The position numbers and the translations under genes were made by a program. The notes beneath the pieces were generated by a model that was not told where the DNA came from, made no database searches, and saw only the letters and a program-made list of their open reading frames with translations. Source: Macellibacteroides fermentans (lineage in GTDB: Bacteria > Bacteroidota > Bacteroidia > Bacteroidales > Tannerellaceae). Taken from it: 64,000 bases of DNA. Shown piece after piece: positions 29,298 to 37,530 of this stretch. Where the stretch lies: assembly GCF_013409575.1 (NCBI RefSeq), contig NZ_JACCCY010000002.1:866001-930000 (forward strand), read 5' to 3'. The number at the start of each line of letters is the position of its first letter. Within the stretch, counting starts at the first letter, position 1.

Positions 29298-29329
29298 TTT
29301 GTAATTGTTGAATTTAACTGATAGATTTG
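29298..29329 (+). promoter_or_regulatory. Promoter of the DUF3244 gene
   Basis: TTTG at 29298-29301 and TAGATTTG at 29322-29329 are separated by 20 bases, the expected -33/-7 spacing for the Bacteroidota primary sigma factor. The start codon is 24 bases downstream. Confidence 0.65.
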
Positions 29330-29352
29330 CAGAAATTAAATACTATCTGTAG

Positions 29353-29772
29353 GTGAAAAATTATAGACTGGCTTTTTTCTTTTTTTTATTTCTCCTTGCT
29401 ATTGTACATATTGCAGTAGGATTTGTTCAATCCGAACCTCCCACAGAGATAGATTTGAAAGGGAAAATAGGAGTAGCCGGTGCTAAAAGTTTGGATGATC
29501 CGATTCCAATTGATGCTTCTACCGATGGTCAATCGATATTTATTAATTTCCTTACCGCATTAGGAGATGTTACTATAAGCATTTACAATGTAAATGGTGA
29601 TCTGGTTTATCAATCCAACGAACAGATAACTTCGGTACAGCAGTTGCTGGTCAGTATAGCAAATTTGTCTTCCGGGAGCTATACCTTGGTATTCACCAAT
29701 GCTGGCGGGGGATATGTGTACGGAACATTTACTAATGCGAATCAGTATTTGACATTGATTCATTTGTTTTAA
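29353..29772 (+). CDS. DUF3244 family small secreted protein with IS-derived C-terminus
   Basis: A 139-aa protein starting at GTG 29353. A signal peptide spans about residues 1-27 (lysine, then a Phe/Leu-rich core, ending VGFVQ). The rest is a single Ig-like beta domain of the DUF3244 type (STDGQSIFINF, VTISIYNVNGDLVYQSN, LSSGSYTLVFTNAGGGYVYG). Residues after GTFT are encoded by the left end of an insertion sequence and read NANQYLTLIHLF. Removing the IS and one ACT repeat restores GTFTK and a stop at 30827. The original protein was therefore about 128 aa. Its neighbour across the IS pair is a TPR regulator. Confidence 0.8.
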   Translation: MKNYRLAFFFFLFLLAIVHIAVGFVQSEPPTEIDLKGKIGVAGAKSLDDPIPIDASTDGQSIFINFLTALGDVTISIYNVNGDLVYQSNEQITSVQQLLVSIANLSSGSYTLVFTNAGGGYVYGTFTNANQYLTLIHLF

Positions 29773-30817
29773 ACAATTAGATAAATGAATGCGATGGCTA
29801 TTTTCCCCATCGTATGTATAAGAAGTCCAGATGTTGATCTGACCTTCATCGCTCTTTGAATATTTGTTTTCTCATTCAACCAGTTGAAGAAAGACTCTAT
29901 GGGTTGTCTGACTTTAGAAACAGCCGTCGAAAATAAGTCTCTGTGGGCTTTCTCTCTTTGAGTAATTACGGGCTCTTCAGCCTTAATAGCTTTTACGGGA
30001 GTTAGCATATCCAGACCTATTTCCCTGTGTTTTTCTCCCCAAAAAGAGAAATCGGAGTAGATTTTATCGGCAAAGATACTTCTATTGGTCAGGCTGTCTG
30101 CTGCTTCTGTTTTAAGTACCGTCAAATCGTTCTCTGCCGCAGATGAAAGTATCAACATCTCAGGGAATGGAATAGTTCCTTTCCTTCTGAAAGCTAACGT
30201 GTGGAGTTTCAAACCAAAGTAGTACATATTTTTGGTAGAGCAGTAGCCTTTTGTTGCAATTTCTGTAGCCACTTTTCCTGTTTTATTCTTTCCTTTGCAG
30301 GTAACAATTGGCATGGAATCGATCAGTGATGTCATATTGTCGCAATCTTCTGGTTTAAAGGATGTAATGAGATGCTTTACGAGTTCATTAATTGCCTCAC
30401 TTAACAGGTTCAATCGATAATTGAACGTCTGATAAGAAGGTAGACAAGGAAACCAAGAAAGCAAATATTCTTTAGTGAATGTATGTATCTCTTTGATACT
30501 GAAGTAGCGTTGATAAGCTCCACAGAACAGGTATACAGTAAGCAGTTCCTGGTCGGTGAAGATAGGAGTTGCATTATTACTGAATCTCTGACAACAAAAT
30601 TTCAGTGAAGACTCATAGATATCGCAGATATACATATATATTTTTATAAGCTTAAGTTCTTTCTCCTTGGGAATCATAATTAGAAAAATGAGTGGTTTTA
30701 TTCTTCTAAGATACTGATTTCCAGGGAGATTAAGAAATATTTTAATGTAATAATAAACTGTATAACAACATTTTAACTAAATGAATCAGCAAGTGATTTC
30801 AACTACTGATTCGCATT
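29734..30817. mobile_element. Insertion sequence copy 1 (1084 bp, IS982-like)
   Basis: The left end AATGCGAATCAGTA and the right end TACTGATTCGCATT are exact 14-bp terminal inverted repeats, extending to 18 of 19 positions. It is flanked by a 3-bp target duplication ACT (29731-29733 and 30818-30820). One transposase gene runs on the minus strand. It inserted in the last codons of the DUF3244 gene. Confidence 0.93.
29769..30677 (-). CDS. IS transposase, copy 1
   Basis: A 302-aa DDE transposase. An N-terminal helical region (about 1-100) precedes the catalytic core with SLIDSMPIVTCKG (first Asp near 117), YYFGLKLHTLA and FADKIYSDFSFW (second Asp near 200). A late conserved Glu is in RQPIESFFNWLNEKTNIQ. 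The layout resembles the IS982 family; assignment to IS982 or another IS5-related group is not certain. It is identical to the protein at 30887-31795. Confidence 0.88.
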   Translation of the reverse strand: MIPKEKELKLIKIYMYICDIYESSLKFCCQRFSNNATPIFTDQELLTVYLFCGAYQRYFSIKEIHTFTKEYLLSWFPCLPSYQTFNYRLNLLSEAINELVKHLITSFKPEDCDNMTSLIDSMPIVTCKGKNKTGKVATEIATKGYCSTKNMYYFGLKLHTLAFRRKGTIPFPEMLILSSAAENDLTVLKTEAADSLTNRSIFADKIYSDFSFWGEKHREIGLDMLTPVKAIKAEEPVITQREKAHRDLFSTAVSKVRQPIESFFNWLNEKTNIQRAMKVRSTSGLLIHTMGKIAIAFIYLIV

Positions 30818-30851
30818 ACTAAATAATATTGCAGTTTATCTAATTACTATT
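30818..30851. other. 34-bp host DNA between the two IS copies
   Basis: This is the only host sequence left between the copies. It starts with ACTAAATAA, which contains the original last codon and stop of the DUF3244 gene, and ends with ATT, the target duplication of copy 2. Confidence 0.85.
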
Positions 30852-31935
30852 AATGCGAATCAGTATTTGACATTGATTCATTTGTTTTAAACAATTAGAT
30901 AAATGAATGCGATGGCTATTTTCCCCATCGTATGTATAAGAAGTCCAGATGTTGATCTGACCTTCATCGCTCTTTGAATATTTGTTTTCTCATTCAACCA
31001 GTTGAAGAAAGACTCTATGGGTTGTCTGACTTTAGAAACAGCCGTCGAAAATAAGTCTCTGTGGGCTTTCTCTCTTTGAGTAATTACGGGCTCTTCAGCC
31101 TTAATAGCTTTTACGGGAGTTAGCATATCCAGACCTATTTCCCTGTGTTTTTCTCCCCAAAAAGAGAAATCGGAGTAGATTTTATCGGCAAAGATACTTC
31201 TATTGGTCAGGCTGTCTGCTGCTTCTGTTTTAAGTACCGTCAAATCGTTCTCTGCCGCAGATGAAAGTATCAACATCTCAGGGAATGGAATAGTTCCTTT
31301 CCTTCTGAAAGCTAACGTGTGGAGTTTCAAACCAAAGTAGTACATATTTTTGGTAGAGCAGTAGCCTTTTGTTGCAATTTCTGTAGCCACTTTTCCTGTT
31401 TTATTCTTTCCTTTGCAGGTAACAATTGGCATGGAATCGATCAGTGATGTCATATTGTCGCAATCTTCTGGTTTAAAGGATGTAATGAGATGCTTTACGA
31501 GTTCATTAATTGCCTCACTTAACAGGTTCAATCGATAATTGAACGTCTGATAAGAAGGTAGACAAGGAAACCAAGAAAGCAAATATTCTTTAGTGAATGT
31601 ATGTATCTCTTTGATACTGAAGTAGCGTTGATAAGCTCCACAGAACAGGTATACAGTAAGCAGTTCCTGGTCGGTGAAGATAGGAGTTGCATTATTACTG
31701 AATCTCTGACAACAAAATTTCAGTGAAGACTCATAGATATCGCAGATATACATATATATTTTTATAAGCTTAAGTTCTTTCTCCTTGGGAATCATAATTA
31801 GAAAAATGAGTGGTTTTATTCTTCTAAGATACTGATTTCCAGGGAGATTAAGAAATATTTTAATGTAATAATAAACTGTATAACAACATTTTAACTAAAT
31901 GAATCAGCAAGTGATTTCAACTACTGATTCGCATT
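30852..31935. mobile_element. Insertion sequence copy 2 (1084 bp, IS982-like)
   Basis: Same length, ends and orientation as copy 1, and the same bases in every stretch compared. It is flanked by a different 3-bp duplication, ATT (30849-30851 and 31936-31938), so it arrived by its own transposition. It ends 31 bp before the TPR regulator start and probably separates that gene from its original promoter region. Confidence 0.93.
30887..31795 (-). CDS. IS transposase, copy 2
   Basis: A 302-aa DDE transposase identical in protein sequence to copy 1, with SLIDSMPIVTCKG, SDFSFW and RQPIESFFNW catalytic-region motifs. The intact frame and lack of differences point to recent, probably active transposition. 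Family assignment has the same uncertainty as for copy 1. Confidence 0.88.
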   Translation of the reverse strand: MIPKEKELKLIKIYMYICDIYESSLKFCCQRFSNNATPIFTDQELLTVYLFCGAYQRYFSIKEIHTFTKEYLLSWFPCLPSYQTFNYRLNLLSEAINELVKHLITSFKPEDCDNMTSLIDSMPIVTCKGKNKTGKVATEIATKGYCSTKNMYYFGLKLHTLAFRRKGTIPFPEMLILSSAAENDLTVLKTEAADSLTNRSIFADKIYSDFSFWGEKHREIGLDMLTPVKAIKAEEPVITQREKAHRDLFSTAVSKVRQPIESFFNWLNEKTNIQRAMKVRSTSGLLIHTMGKIAIAFIYLIV

Positions 31936-31966
31936 ATTACTTATTTCACTTAATTGAATTAACACT

Positions 31967-33790
31967 ATGCTACCTTTATCTGCCACTTTTCGTCTTCTGG
32001 GATTGTCTCTTGTCGTTTTATTGTTTGTGGGGTGTTTTTCTTGTAATAACAAAGCTCGATTGAAACGACAATTTGTATTGGCAGATTCACTTATGTTAAT
32101 CCGTCCGGATAGTGCATTGAAGATTCTTGAAGGGATGACGGAGAGTGATTTGAATTCTGAAGAAGAGAAGATTGACTACTATTTGCTTTTGGTGGAAGCC
32201 AAAGATAAAAATTATATAAAACACAAGTCCGACTCATTGATAAACTATGTTTATAATGCTTATAAGAATCGCGAAGATAATGCTATGAAAGCCAAAGTGT
32301 TGTTTTTTAAAGGTCGGGTTTATCATGATATGGAAAAGTTTGAAGACGCCGCATTATACTACAAAAAAGCAGAAACTGTAGCGAAAAAAACGAAGTCATA
32401 CAGATTACTCGGATTGGTCTATAATGAATTGGGAGGGGTGAGCATGTGGCTGAGTATGTATGATAAGGCATTCGACTATTATGTGGATTCCTATAACATG
32501 ATGTTGATGGTTAACGATACGGCTACGACTCCCTATGCGATTCGTAATCTGGGCCGTATGAGGCTATTTCAGCATAGATACGATGAATCATTAACATATT
32601 ATCAACGAGCATTCGATATGGCGCAAATGTATAAGAAACCCCGTATACAGTCTGACGTACTATATGAAATCGCTCTTTTGTACGATCAAATACAAAAGAA
32701 GGACAGTGTGTTATATTATATGCGTAAATCTATTACTTATAATCCGGATATTGTTAGTACTGATGAAACTTCGCTTGCGATTGCAGATATTTACCGAAAG
32801 GCTGGTAAAACAGATTCTGCTCTTGTATATATCGACAAATGTATTCGTAGTGAGAATATTTTTTCGAAAACGTCTGCTTACAGGTACTTGTCAGAGATAA
32901 GCGAGTCTCAACATAATCCCACCAAAGCACTCGAATATTATAAGGTTTACTCAACGCTGAAGGATTCGATTTTGACTCGCTCAAGTGCAGAAGATCTTAC
33001 AGAAATCATCGCTAAATATGATAATGAAAGACTTCAAAATGAGAAGACCGAGATCCTTTTGGAGAAAACCCGTACCATGAGGAATTTGTATCTGGTGCTG
33101 TTGATAAGTGTATTACTGGGAGCCGCAACCTTAACCGCATTTTACATATATAGAAAAAAGAAGGAGCATCAGCTTAAAATTTTAAGGGCGAAGACTTCCG
33201 TGTATTTGAAGCAAATTGAAGCAAATCAGATCCAGATCAAGGAAAATGAAAAATGGGTGGCAGAAAAAGAGAAACTGATCAGGGATACCAACTTAAAGCT
33301 TGAAGAGAAGGAAGTTCAATTGTATAAACTCAAGCAGAAAGAGGATGAAACTTCCCGTCTTAAAATTGAGAATCAAAAACTTGAACGGATACGTGAGGAA
33401 CTGAACCGGGAAATTGATTTACTCGCAAAGCGGAAAGAAAAAATAACGGTTATAAATGCCGGTATCGAATCGCAATATAGCCTTATCGACCGTTTGAGAT
33501 CCTGGAAGCCGGGTGATTCAATTATGTCGGAAACAGAACAAAATCAGCTGCCCGATCTTATGGACAAAGAATGCAATGATTTTGCAACAAAACTGCGTAT
33601 ACGTTATCCTGCTCTCAAATCGCATGATATCCTGATCTGCTGTCTGATAAAACTTCGTATATCCAACGAATATATCGCATCTCTTACTTGTTGCAAATAC
33701 GAATCGGTACTGACAAAACGATTCAGGATTAAACAACGTATGAATGAAAAGGAGGAGAACCTGGAATCAATTATCAATCACATCTCGTAA
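31967..33790 (+). CDS. Membrane-spanning TPR regulator with C-terminal HTH-like domain
   Basis: A 607-aa protein. The N-terminus is a lipoprotein-type signal (LLFVGC, Cys23). Residues 45-345 are TPR repeats (for example AKVLFFKGRVYHDMEKFEDA and LLGLVYNELGGVSMWLSMY). One membrane helix lies at about 373-394, a charged coiled coil at 395-500, and the C-terminal 75 residues (HDILICCLIKLRISNEYIA) resemble the LuxR-like HTH of Bacteroidales TPR regulators. Likely topology is a periplasmic TPR sensor with a cytoplasmic DNA-binding end. Target genes are unknown; the DUF3244 gene upstream is a candidate partner. Confidence 0.75.
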   Translation: MLPLSATFRLLGLSLVVLLFVGCFSCNNKARLKRQFVLADSLMLIRPDSALKILEGMTESDLNSEEEKIDYYLLLVEAKDKNYIKHKSDSLINYVYNAYKNREDNAMKAKVLFFKGRVYHDMEKFEDAALYYKKAETVAKKTKSYRLLGLVYNELGGVSMWLSMYDKAFDYYVDSYNMMLMVNDTATTPYAIRNLGRMRLFQHRYDESLTYYQRAFDMAQMYKKPRIQSDVLYEIALLYDQIQKKDSVLYYMRKSITYNPDIVSTDETSLAIADIYRKAGKTDSALVYIDKCIRSENIFSKTSAYRYLSEISESQHNPTKALEYYKVYSTLKDSILTRSSAEDLTEIIAKYDNERLQNEKTEILLEKTRTMRNLYLVLLISVLLGAATLTAFYIYRKKKEHQLKILRAKTSVYLKQIEANQIQIKENEKWVAEKEKLIRDTNLKLEEKEVQLYKLKQKEDETSRLKIENQKLERIREELNREIDLLAKRKEKITVINAGIESQYSLIDRLRSWKPGDSIMSETEQNQLPDLMDKECNDFATKLRIRYPALKSHDILICCLIKLRISNEYIASLTCCKYESVLTKRFRIKQRMNEKEENLESIINHIS

Positions 33791-33848
33791 ATAAAAGTTT
33801 TTTGACTATTTTAGACCTTTGTTTGAATGATATAAAATAACATAGCGT

Positions 33849-34361
33849 ATGATTATAAGAAAAACCCGGTTGGAGGAACTGGATATTTTGATGGCTATTT
33901 ACAACAGAGCCAGGCAATTTATGCAAGAAACCGGAAATGGAAATCAATGGATTAATGGCTATCCTTCGCGTGAAGTGATACTTGCGGATATCGAAAACGG
34001 ATACAGCTATGTTTGTCTGGATGCGGAAAACGAGATAGTAGCCACCTTTTATTTCAGGATTGGTGAAGATCCTACGTATGCAAGGATAGACGATGGGAAA
34101 TGGTTGAACGATGAACCATATGGCGTTGTGCATCGATTGGCAGGATCGGGGAAAGTTAAGGATGTTGGATCCTATTGTTTGCAGTGGTGTTTTGAACAGA
34201 TCCCGAACATCCGGGTAGACACCCATCATGACAATGTGGTGATGCAGCATATATTAAAGAAAAACGGATTTCTCCCTTGCGGCATCATTTACGTTTCAAA
34301 CGGTACAGCCCGCATTGCTTTTCAAAAGATTGGAAATAAAAAACCCGTATCAGACATTTAA
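33849..34361 (+). CDS. GNAT family N-acetyltransferase
   Basis: A 170-aa acetyl-CoA-dependent acyltransferase. An N-terminal IRKTRLEELDILMAIYN helix, a WINGYPSREVILADIE segment, central strands (IVATFYFRIGEDPTY), and the late DTHHDNVVMQHILKKNGFLPCG with the final GNAT strand and helix are recognisable. The acceptor is unknown. The protein at 59836-60363 is a related paralogue with the same W-I-x-G-x-YP-x-R signature. Confidence 0.85.
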   Translation: MIIRKTRLEELDILMAIYNRARQFMQETGNGNQWINGYPSREVILADIENGYSYVCLDAENEIVATFYFRIGEDPTYARIDDGKWLNDEPYGVVHRLAGSGKVKDVGSYCLQWCFEQIPNIRVDTHHDNVVMQHILKKNGFLPCGIIYVSNGTARIAFQKIGNKKPVSDI

Positions 34362-34379
34362 GACTGATACGGGTTTTTT
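34338..34379 (+). terminator. Bidirectional terminator overlapping the GNAT stop
   Basis: AAAAAACCCGTATCAG (34338-34353) and CTGATACGGGTTTTTT (34364-34379) are exact inverses, with the GNAT stop codon in the 10-base loop. T-runs on both strands serve this gene and the convergent alkaline phosphatase. Confidence 0.93.
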
Positions 34380-34400
34380 ATATTCACCTCAAAATTCGGC

Positions 34401-36089
34401 TTACAGATGCTTGGCTAAATCTGAAGGAAGATAGAAGGTGTTGTTTTTATCTACATATACCACTACCGAATTAAGTTTGATTGTTTCGGTACCTTTTTTA
34501 CCTGTTTGAATAAGATTGGTAAAAGGTTTGATGGTAAGTTGTTTTTTCTTGCTTTTTACTACAAGGGTAGGAGTCCCGTTCTTTTCGGTGGAAGGAACTA
34601 TCTCGTATTTGTAACCTTTAAACACATCCGTGTGTTTTGCAAAGGTTTGGTTGGACATCTCGTCCAATTCACCCTTAATTTCAAATAATGCACACATGTA
34701 ATGGTTTAAGTCTACATTGGTAAGAACCCCCATCGGAACATCTCCTTCGGGATGATAGGCTGCTAAAAACACCTCTTCGCCGGTATGTCCGCCCGTTGTA
34801 AATCCGAAACAGGTTTTTGAAGTAAGAAGCTTGGCTATGAATCCGGATAATGATCCACTGTACAATGATTCCAATTCAGGACCTTTTGCGCGCTCTTCCA
34901 ACGGTATCGGACTGTTTTTGTATCCTTTGTTGTTGTAAAGCATTTTCAGTTCGTCGTCGTTTAGCTCGAATCCGGCATACGTACGGAAGATATTTTGTAC
35001 TTCAGAGGCTGGTCTGCTGTTCAGCATCGCTTGAAAACCTTCGGATGTAAGTTTGTATTGAGCAAATTGTCCGAATAACTGATCTTTTGTAAGCTTGCTG
35101 TAATTGCTGCATCTTGAAGAACCCAGGCTGATACCGCTGTTGCCATGATCGGGAACAATGATTACGGCCGTCTCTCCGTTGGCTTTTGCAAATTCAAGAG
35201 CAGCACCACAGGCACGGTCGAAAGCCAGGTAATCTGAAGCCATTCCCATTGGATCATTGGCATGGGCAGCCCAGTCTATTTTACTTCCTTCTACCATTAA
35301 AAAGAATCCCTTTTCGTTTTGAGACAACTTGCTGATAGCGGTACGGGTCATCTCTTCCAGACTCGGGGTGGCTGTTGTATCACGATCTATATCATAAGGC
35401 ATTTCCTTTTCAGAAAATAAAGACCACATTTTTTCGCCTTTAAACTCGCGCATACCCTTCAGGTTGTCTTTAAAAACACTGTAGCCGTTGTTGCGCAGAT
35501 ACGATTCACTCTCGGCCGGCAATAACGAAGTTCCGCCACCGATAACAACCGTCAGATCGTTGTGTGCCATCTGGGGGGCAATCCATTCATATTTTCCTCT
35601 ATTGTAACTGTGCGCAGAACAGTCGGCCGGTGTGGCATGCGGAAATTCGCAGGTAAAAACCAGTCCGGTAGATTTGCCATACTTCATTTTAGCAGCTTCA
35701 AGCACGGTAACTAATGGCTGATAAGCACGGGTGGAATCGATGGGCAAGATGTCGTTGGCTGCATCCTGAACCGGATGTGTGGATACGTATCCTGCAATAC
35801 TTGGAATTCCCGTCATGTAGCATGAAGTTGTAGGAGCCGAGTCGCCGATAGGGGCGTTCGACGAGAAGGTGCGTACGGTACCGCACATGTAAGGATCAAT
35901 TGCCAGATTGGGCATGTCGGGGTTGTTATACCATTGTAACCAACGCGCGATCGACACCGTTGAAAGGGATGTCCCATCCGGAATTAATAATATAATATTC
36001 TTGACAGGTTTGACATTTTCAATGTCAGCCGCTTTTAAAGGACCTATCAGAATGGCCAGTAACAGCAAAAAGCTCATCGATTTCTTCAT
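34401..36089 (-). CDS. Alkaline phosphatase
   Basis: A 562-aa periplasmic phosphomonoesterase. The signal peptide MKKSMSFLLLLAILIG with cleavage near KAAD precedes the mature enzyme. The nucleophile region GDSAPTTSCYMTG is near residue 81, and metal-binding segments are EGSKIDWAAHANDPMG, VPDHGNSG and TTGGHTGEEV. It releases phosphate from organic esters. I chose ATG 36089 because the longer frame begins with TTG and lacks a signal-peptide start. A late extension of about 100 residues with Lys-rich beta strands is less typical. Confidence 0.93.
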   Translation of the reverse strand: MKKSMSFLLLLAILIGPLKAADIENVKPVKNIILLIPDGTSLSTVSIARWLQWYNNPDMPNLAIDPYMCGTVRTFSSNAPIGDSAPTTSCYMTGIPSIAGYVSTHPVQDAANDILPIDSTRAYQPLVTVLEAAKMKYGKSTGLVFTCEFPHATPADCSAHSYNRGKYEWIAPQMAHNDLTVVIGGGTSLLPAESESYLRNNGYSVFKDNLKGMREFKGEKMWSLFSEKEMPYDIDRDTTATPSLEEMTRTAISKLSQNEKGFFLMVEGSKIDWAAHANDPMGMASDYLAFDRACGAALEFAKANGETAVIIVPDHGNSGISLGSSRCSNYSKLTKDQLFGQFAQYKLTSEGFQAMLNSRPASEVQNIFRTYAGFELNDDELKMLYNNKGYKNSPIPLEERAKGPELESLYSGSLSGFIAKLLTSKTCFGFTTGGHTGEEVFLAAYHPEGDVPMGVLTNVDLNHYMCALFEIKGELDEMSNQTFAKHTDVFKGYKYEIVPSTEKNGTPTLVVKSKKKQLTIKPFTNLIQTGKKGTETIKLNSVVVYVDKNNTFYLPSDLAKHL

Positions 36090-36202
36090 ATGATTCTTAA
36101 TTAGTTTTTTTAATATGGTCTGATTGAGAAAACAAATAAACAACACAATTGTTTCGAATGTGTTATTTACCTGTTTTATATTTATTACAATTGGTTTTTC
36201 AT

Positions 36203-37375
36203 TTAAAGCTGAATAATGTTTTCTTCAAACAATGTTAGTTTTTCAACCGCATTATTCGTTACAAGGTAACTATTCTCAACTCCAACGGCACCAGTACCCG
36301 GAATAACAAACTTGGGCTCGAGTGCAAAAGTCATGTTTTCTTCCAATAATTCTTTAGAACGGGGGGTAAGTACCGGTAATTCATTGATCTGAAGACCTAT
36401 GCCATGACCAACAAATTTAGCCTGTTGCTTGGTTCCCATAAAATAATCGGCTAACCCTTCTCTTTCGGCCATTTGGAAAGCCAGATTGTATAAGTCGGCA
36501 CATGGAGTGCCGGGTCTGGCCATATTTTCTATCTCATGCTGAATGGCAAGAGAAACCTGATGCGCTTTATAAGCCAGTTCCGGAAGTTTGCCGATGGCAT
36601 ATACACGTGTCATATCCGTTAGGTAAGCCGAATAGTTGCCGGCCATATCAACCATAACGGAAGTTCCTTCTTTCAGGATTGTGCCGTTGGCACCCAATGG
36701 ACAAGACGGATCCATACCTTGTCCTCCCAAAGCAAAATCGAAAGGAGAGGGGGCTTCGGCATTATCGCCGGCAAGAATACTTCCCATGTGTATATCCATA
36801 TTGGCTCCAAAAGCCCTGAATATACCGATGGATCCCTGGCGACGCATTTTGTTCTCTATCTCGTATTGAAATTCAAGATCGGTGATTCCCGGTCGGTAAC
36901 AAGAGGGTATTTCTGCATAAGTGGCGGCATGACCTTTAGCTGATATCCGGAACTGACTTATTTCCCAAGGGGTTTTTACCATCCGGACATTGCGCATCAG
37001 CGTAGTGGCATTGCCTGTCTCTTTCGGATTAAAAAGTTGTTGCAGACGGATGTAGTCGTTATAACTTAATTCGTCGGCTTCCAGCAGCAGTTTATTAGGT
37101 TGATTTATACCTTTTTCGGCAAGTAGGGCCGGAATTTGTTCAGGTTTACGAATGTATTCTACATTGCTTCCTGTAATTCCGTTGGGCCTTTTTACAAAAA
37201 AGCAGGGTTCACCCTGACTGGGAAGATAGAAATAACCACTAAAAATCTGACCGGTTGTATAAAAAAGATTTACATCAACAGACAGCAGACAACCGTCTGC
37301 ATTCACCATCTGCATCGCTTGCTGGATGCGTTGCCATTTTAATTGTAAATCGGCACGTAGCTCTTTTGATACCAT
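36203..37375 (-). CDS. M24 family aminopeptidase (Xaa-Pro type)
   Basis: A 390-aa dimetal peptidase with a creatinase-like N-terminal domain (about 1-155) and a pita-bread catalytic domain. The metal ligands are visible in VDMAGNYSAYLTDMTRVY (two Asp), FVGHGIGLQI (His), FALEPKFVIPG (Glu) and GAVGVENSYLV (Glu). It has no signal peptide, so it is cytosolic and probably trims proline-containing peptides. Confidence 0.93.
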   Translation of the reverse strand: MVSKELRADLQLKWQRIQQAMQMVNADGCLLSVDVNLFYTTGQIFSGYFYLPSQGEPCFFVKRPNGITGSNVEYIRKPEQIPALLAEKGINQPNKLLLEADELSYNDYIRLQQLFNPKETGNATTLMRNVRMVKTPWEISQFRISAKGHAATYAEIPSCYRPGITDLEFQYEIENKMRRQGSIGIFRAFGANMDIHMGSILAGDNAEAPSPFDFALGGQGMDPSCPLGANGTILKEGTSVMVDMAGNYSAYLTDMTRVYAIGKLPELAYKAHQVSLAIQHEIENMARPGTPCADLYNLAFQMAEREGLADYFMGTKQQAKFVGHGIGLQINELPVLTPRSKELLEENMTFALEPKFVIPGTGAVGVENSYLVTNNAVEKLTLFEENIIQL

Positions 37376-37404
37376 TATTTATAATCTCATTACATTTTGG
37401 GCAT

Positions 37405-37412
37405 CAAAGGTA
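37405..37412 (-). promoter_or_regulatory. Putative M24 peptidase promoter
   Basis: Minus-strand TACCTTTG matches TAnnTTTG, 30 bases before the ATG. Confidence 0.5.
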
Positions 37413-37530
37413 TTAAATTTAACCTCTAATTCGATTTTAAGGATGTTTTTTTGTGTTTTAATAACGAAAATTAGCAAGGAGACTACATTATGATAGTTGT
37501 AACAATAAGTATATAGTCTCCTCGCCTGTA

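Noticed and set aside
29731..31938. Composite transposon formed by the two IS copies
   Set aside because: The outer flanks (ACT and ATT) do not match, and the 34 bp between the copies hold no gene. Two separate insertions explain the target repeats better.
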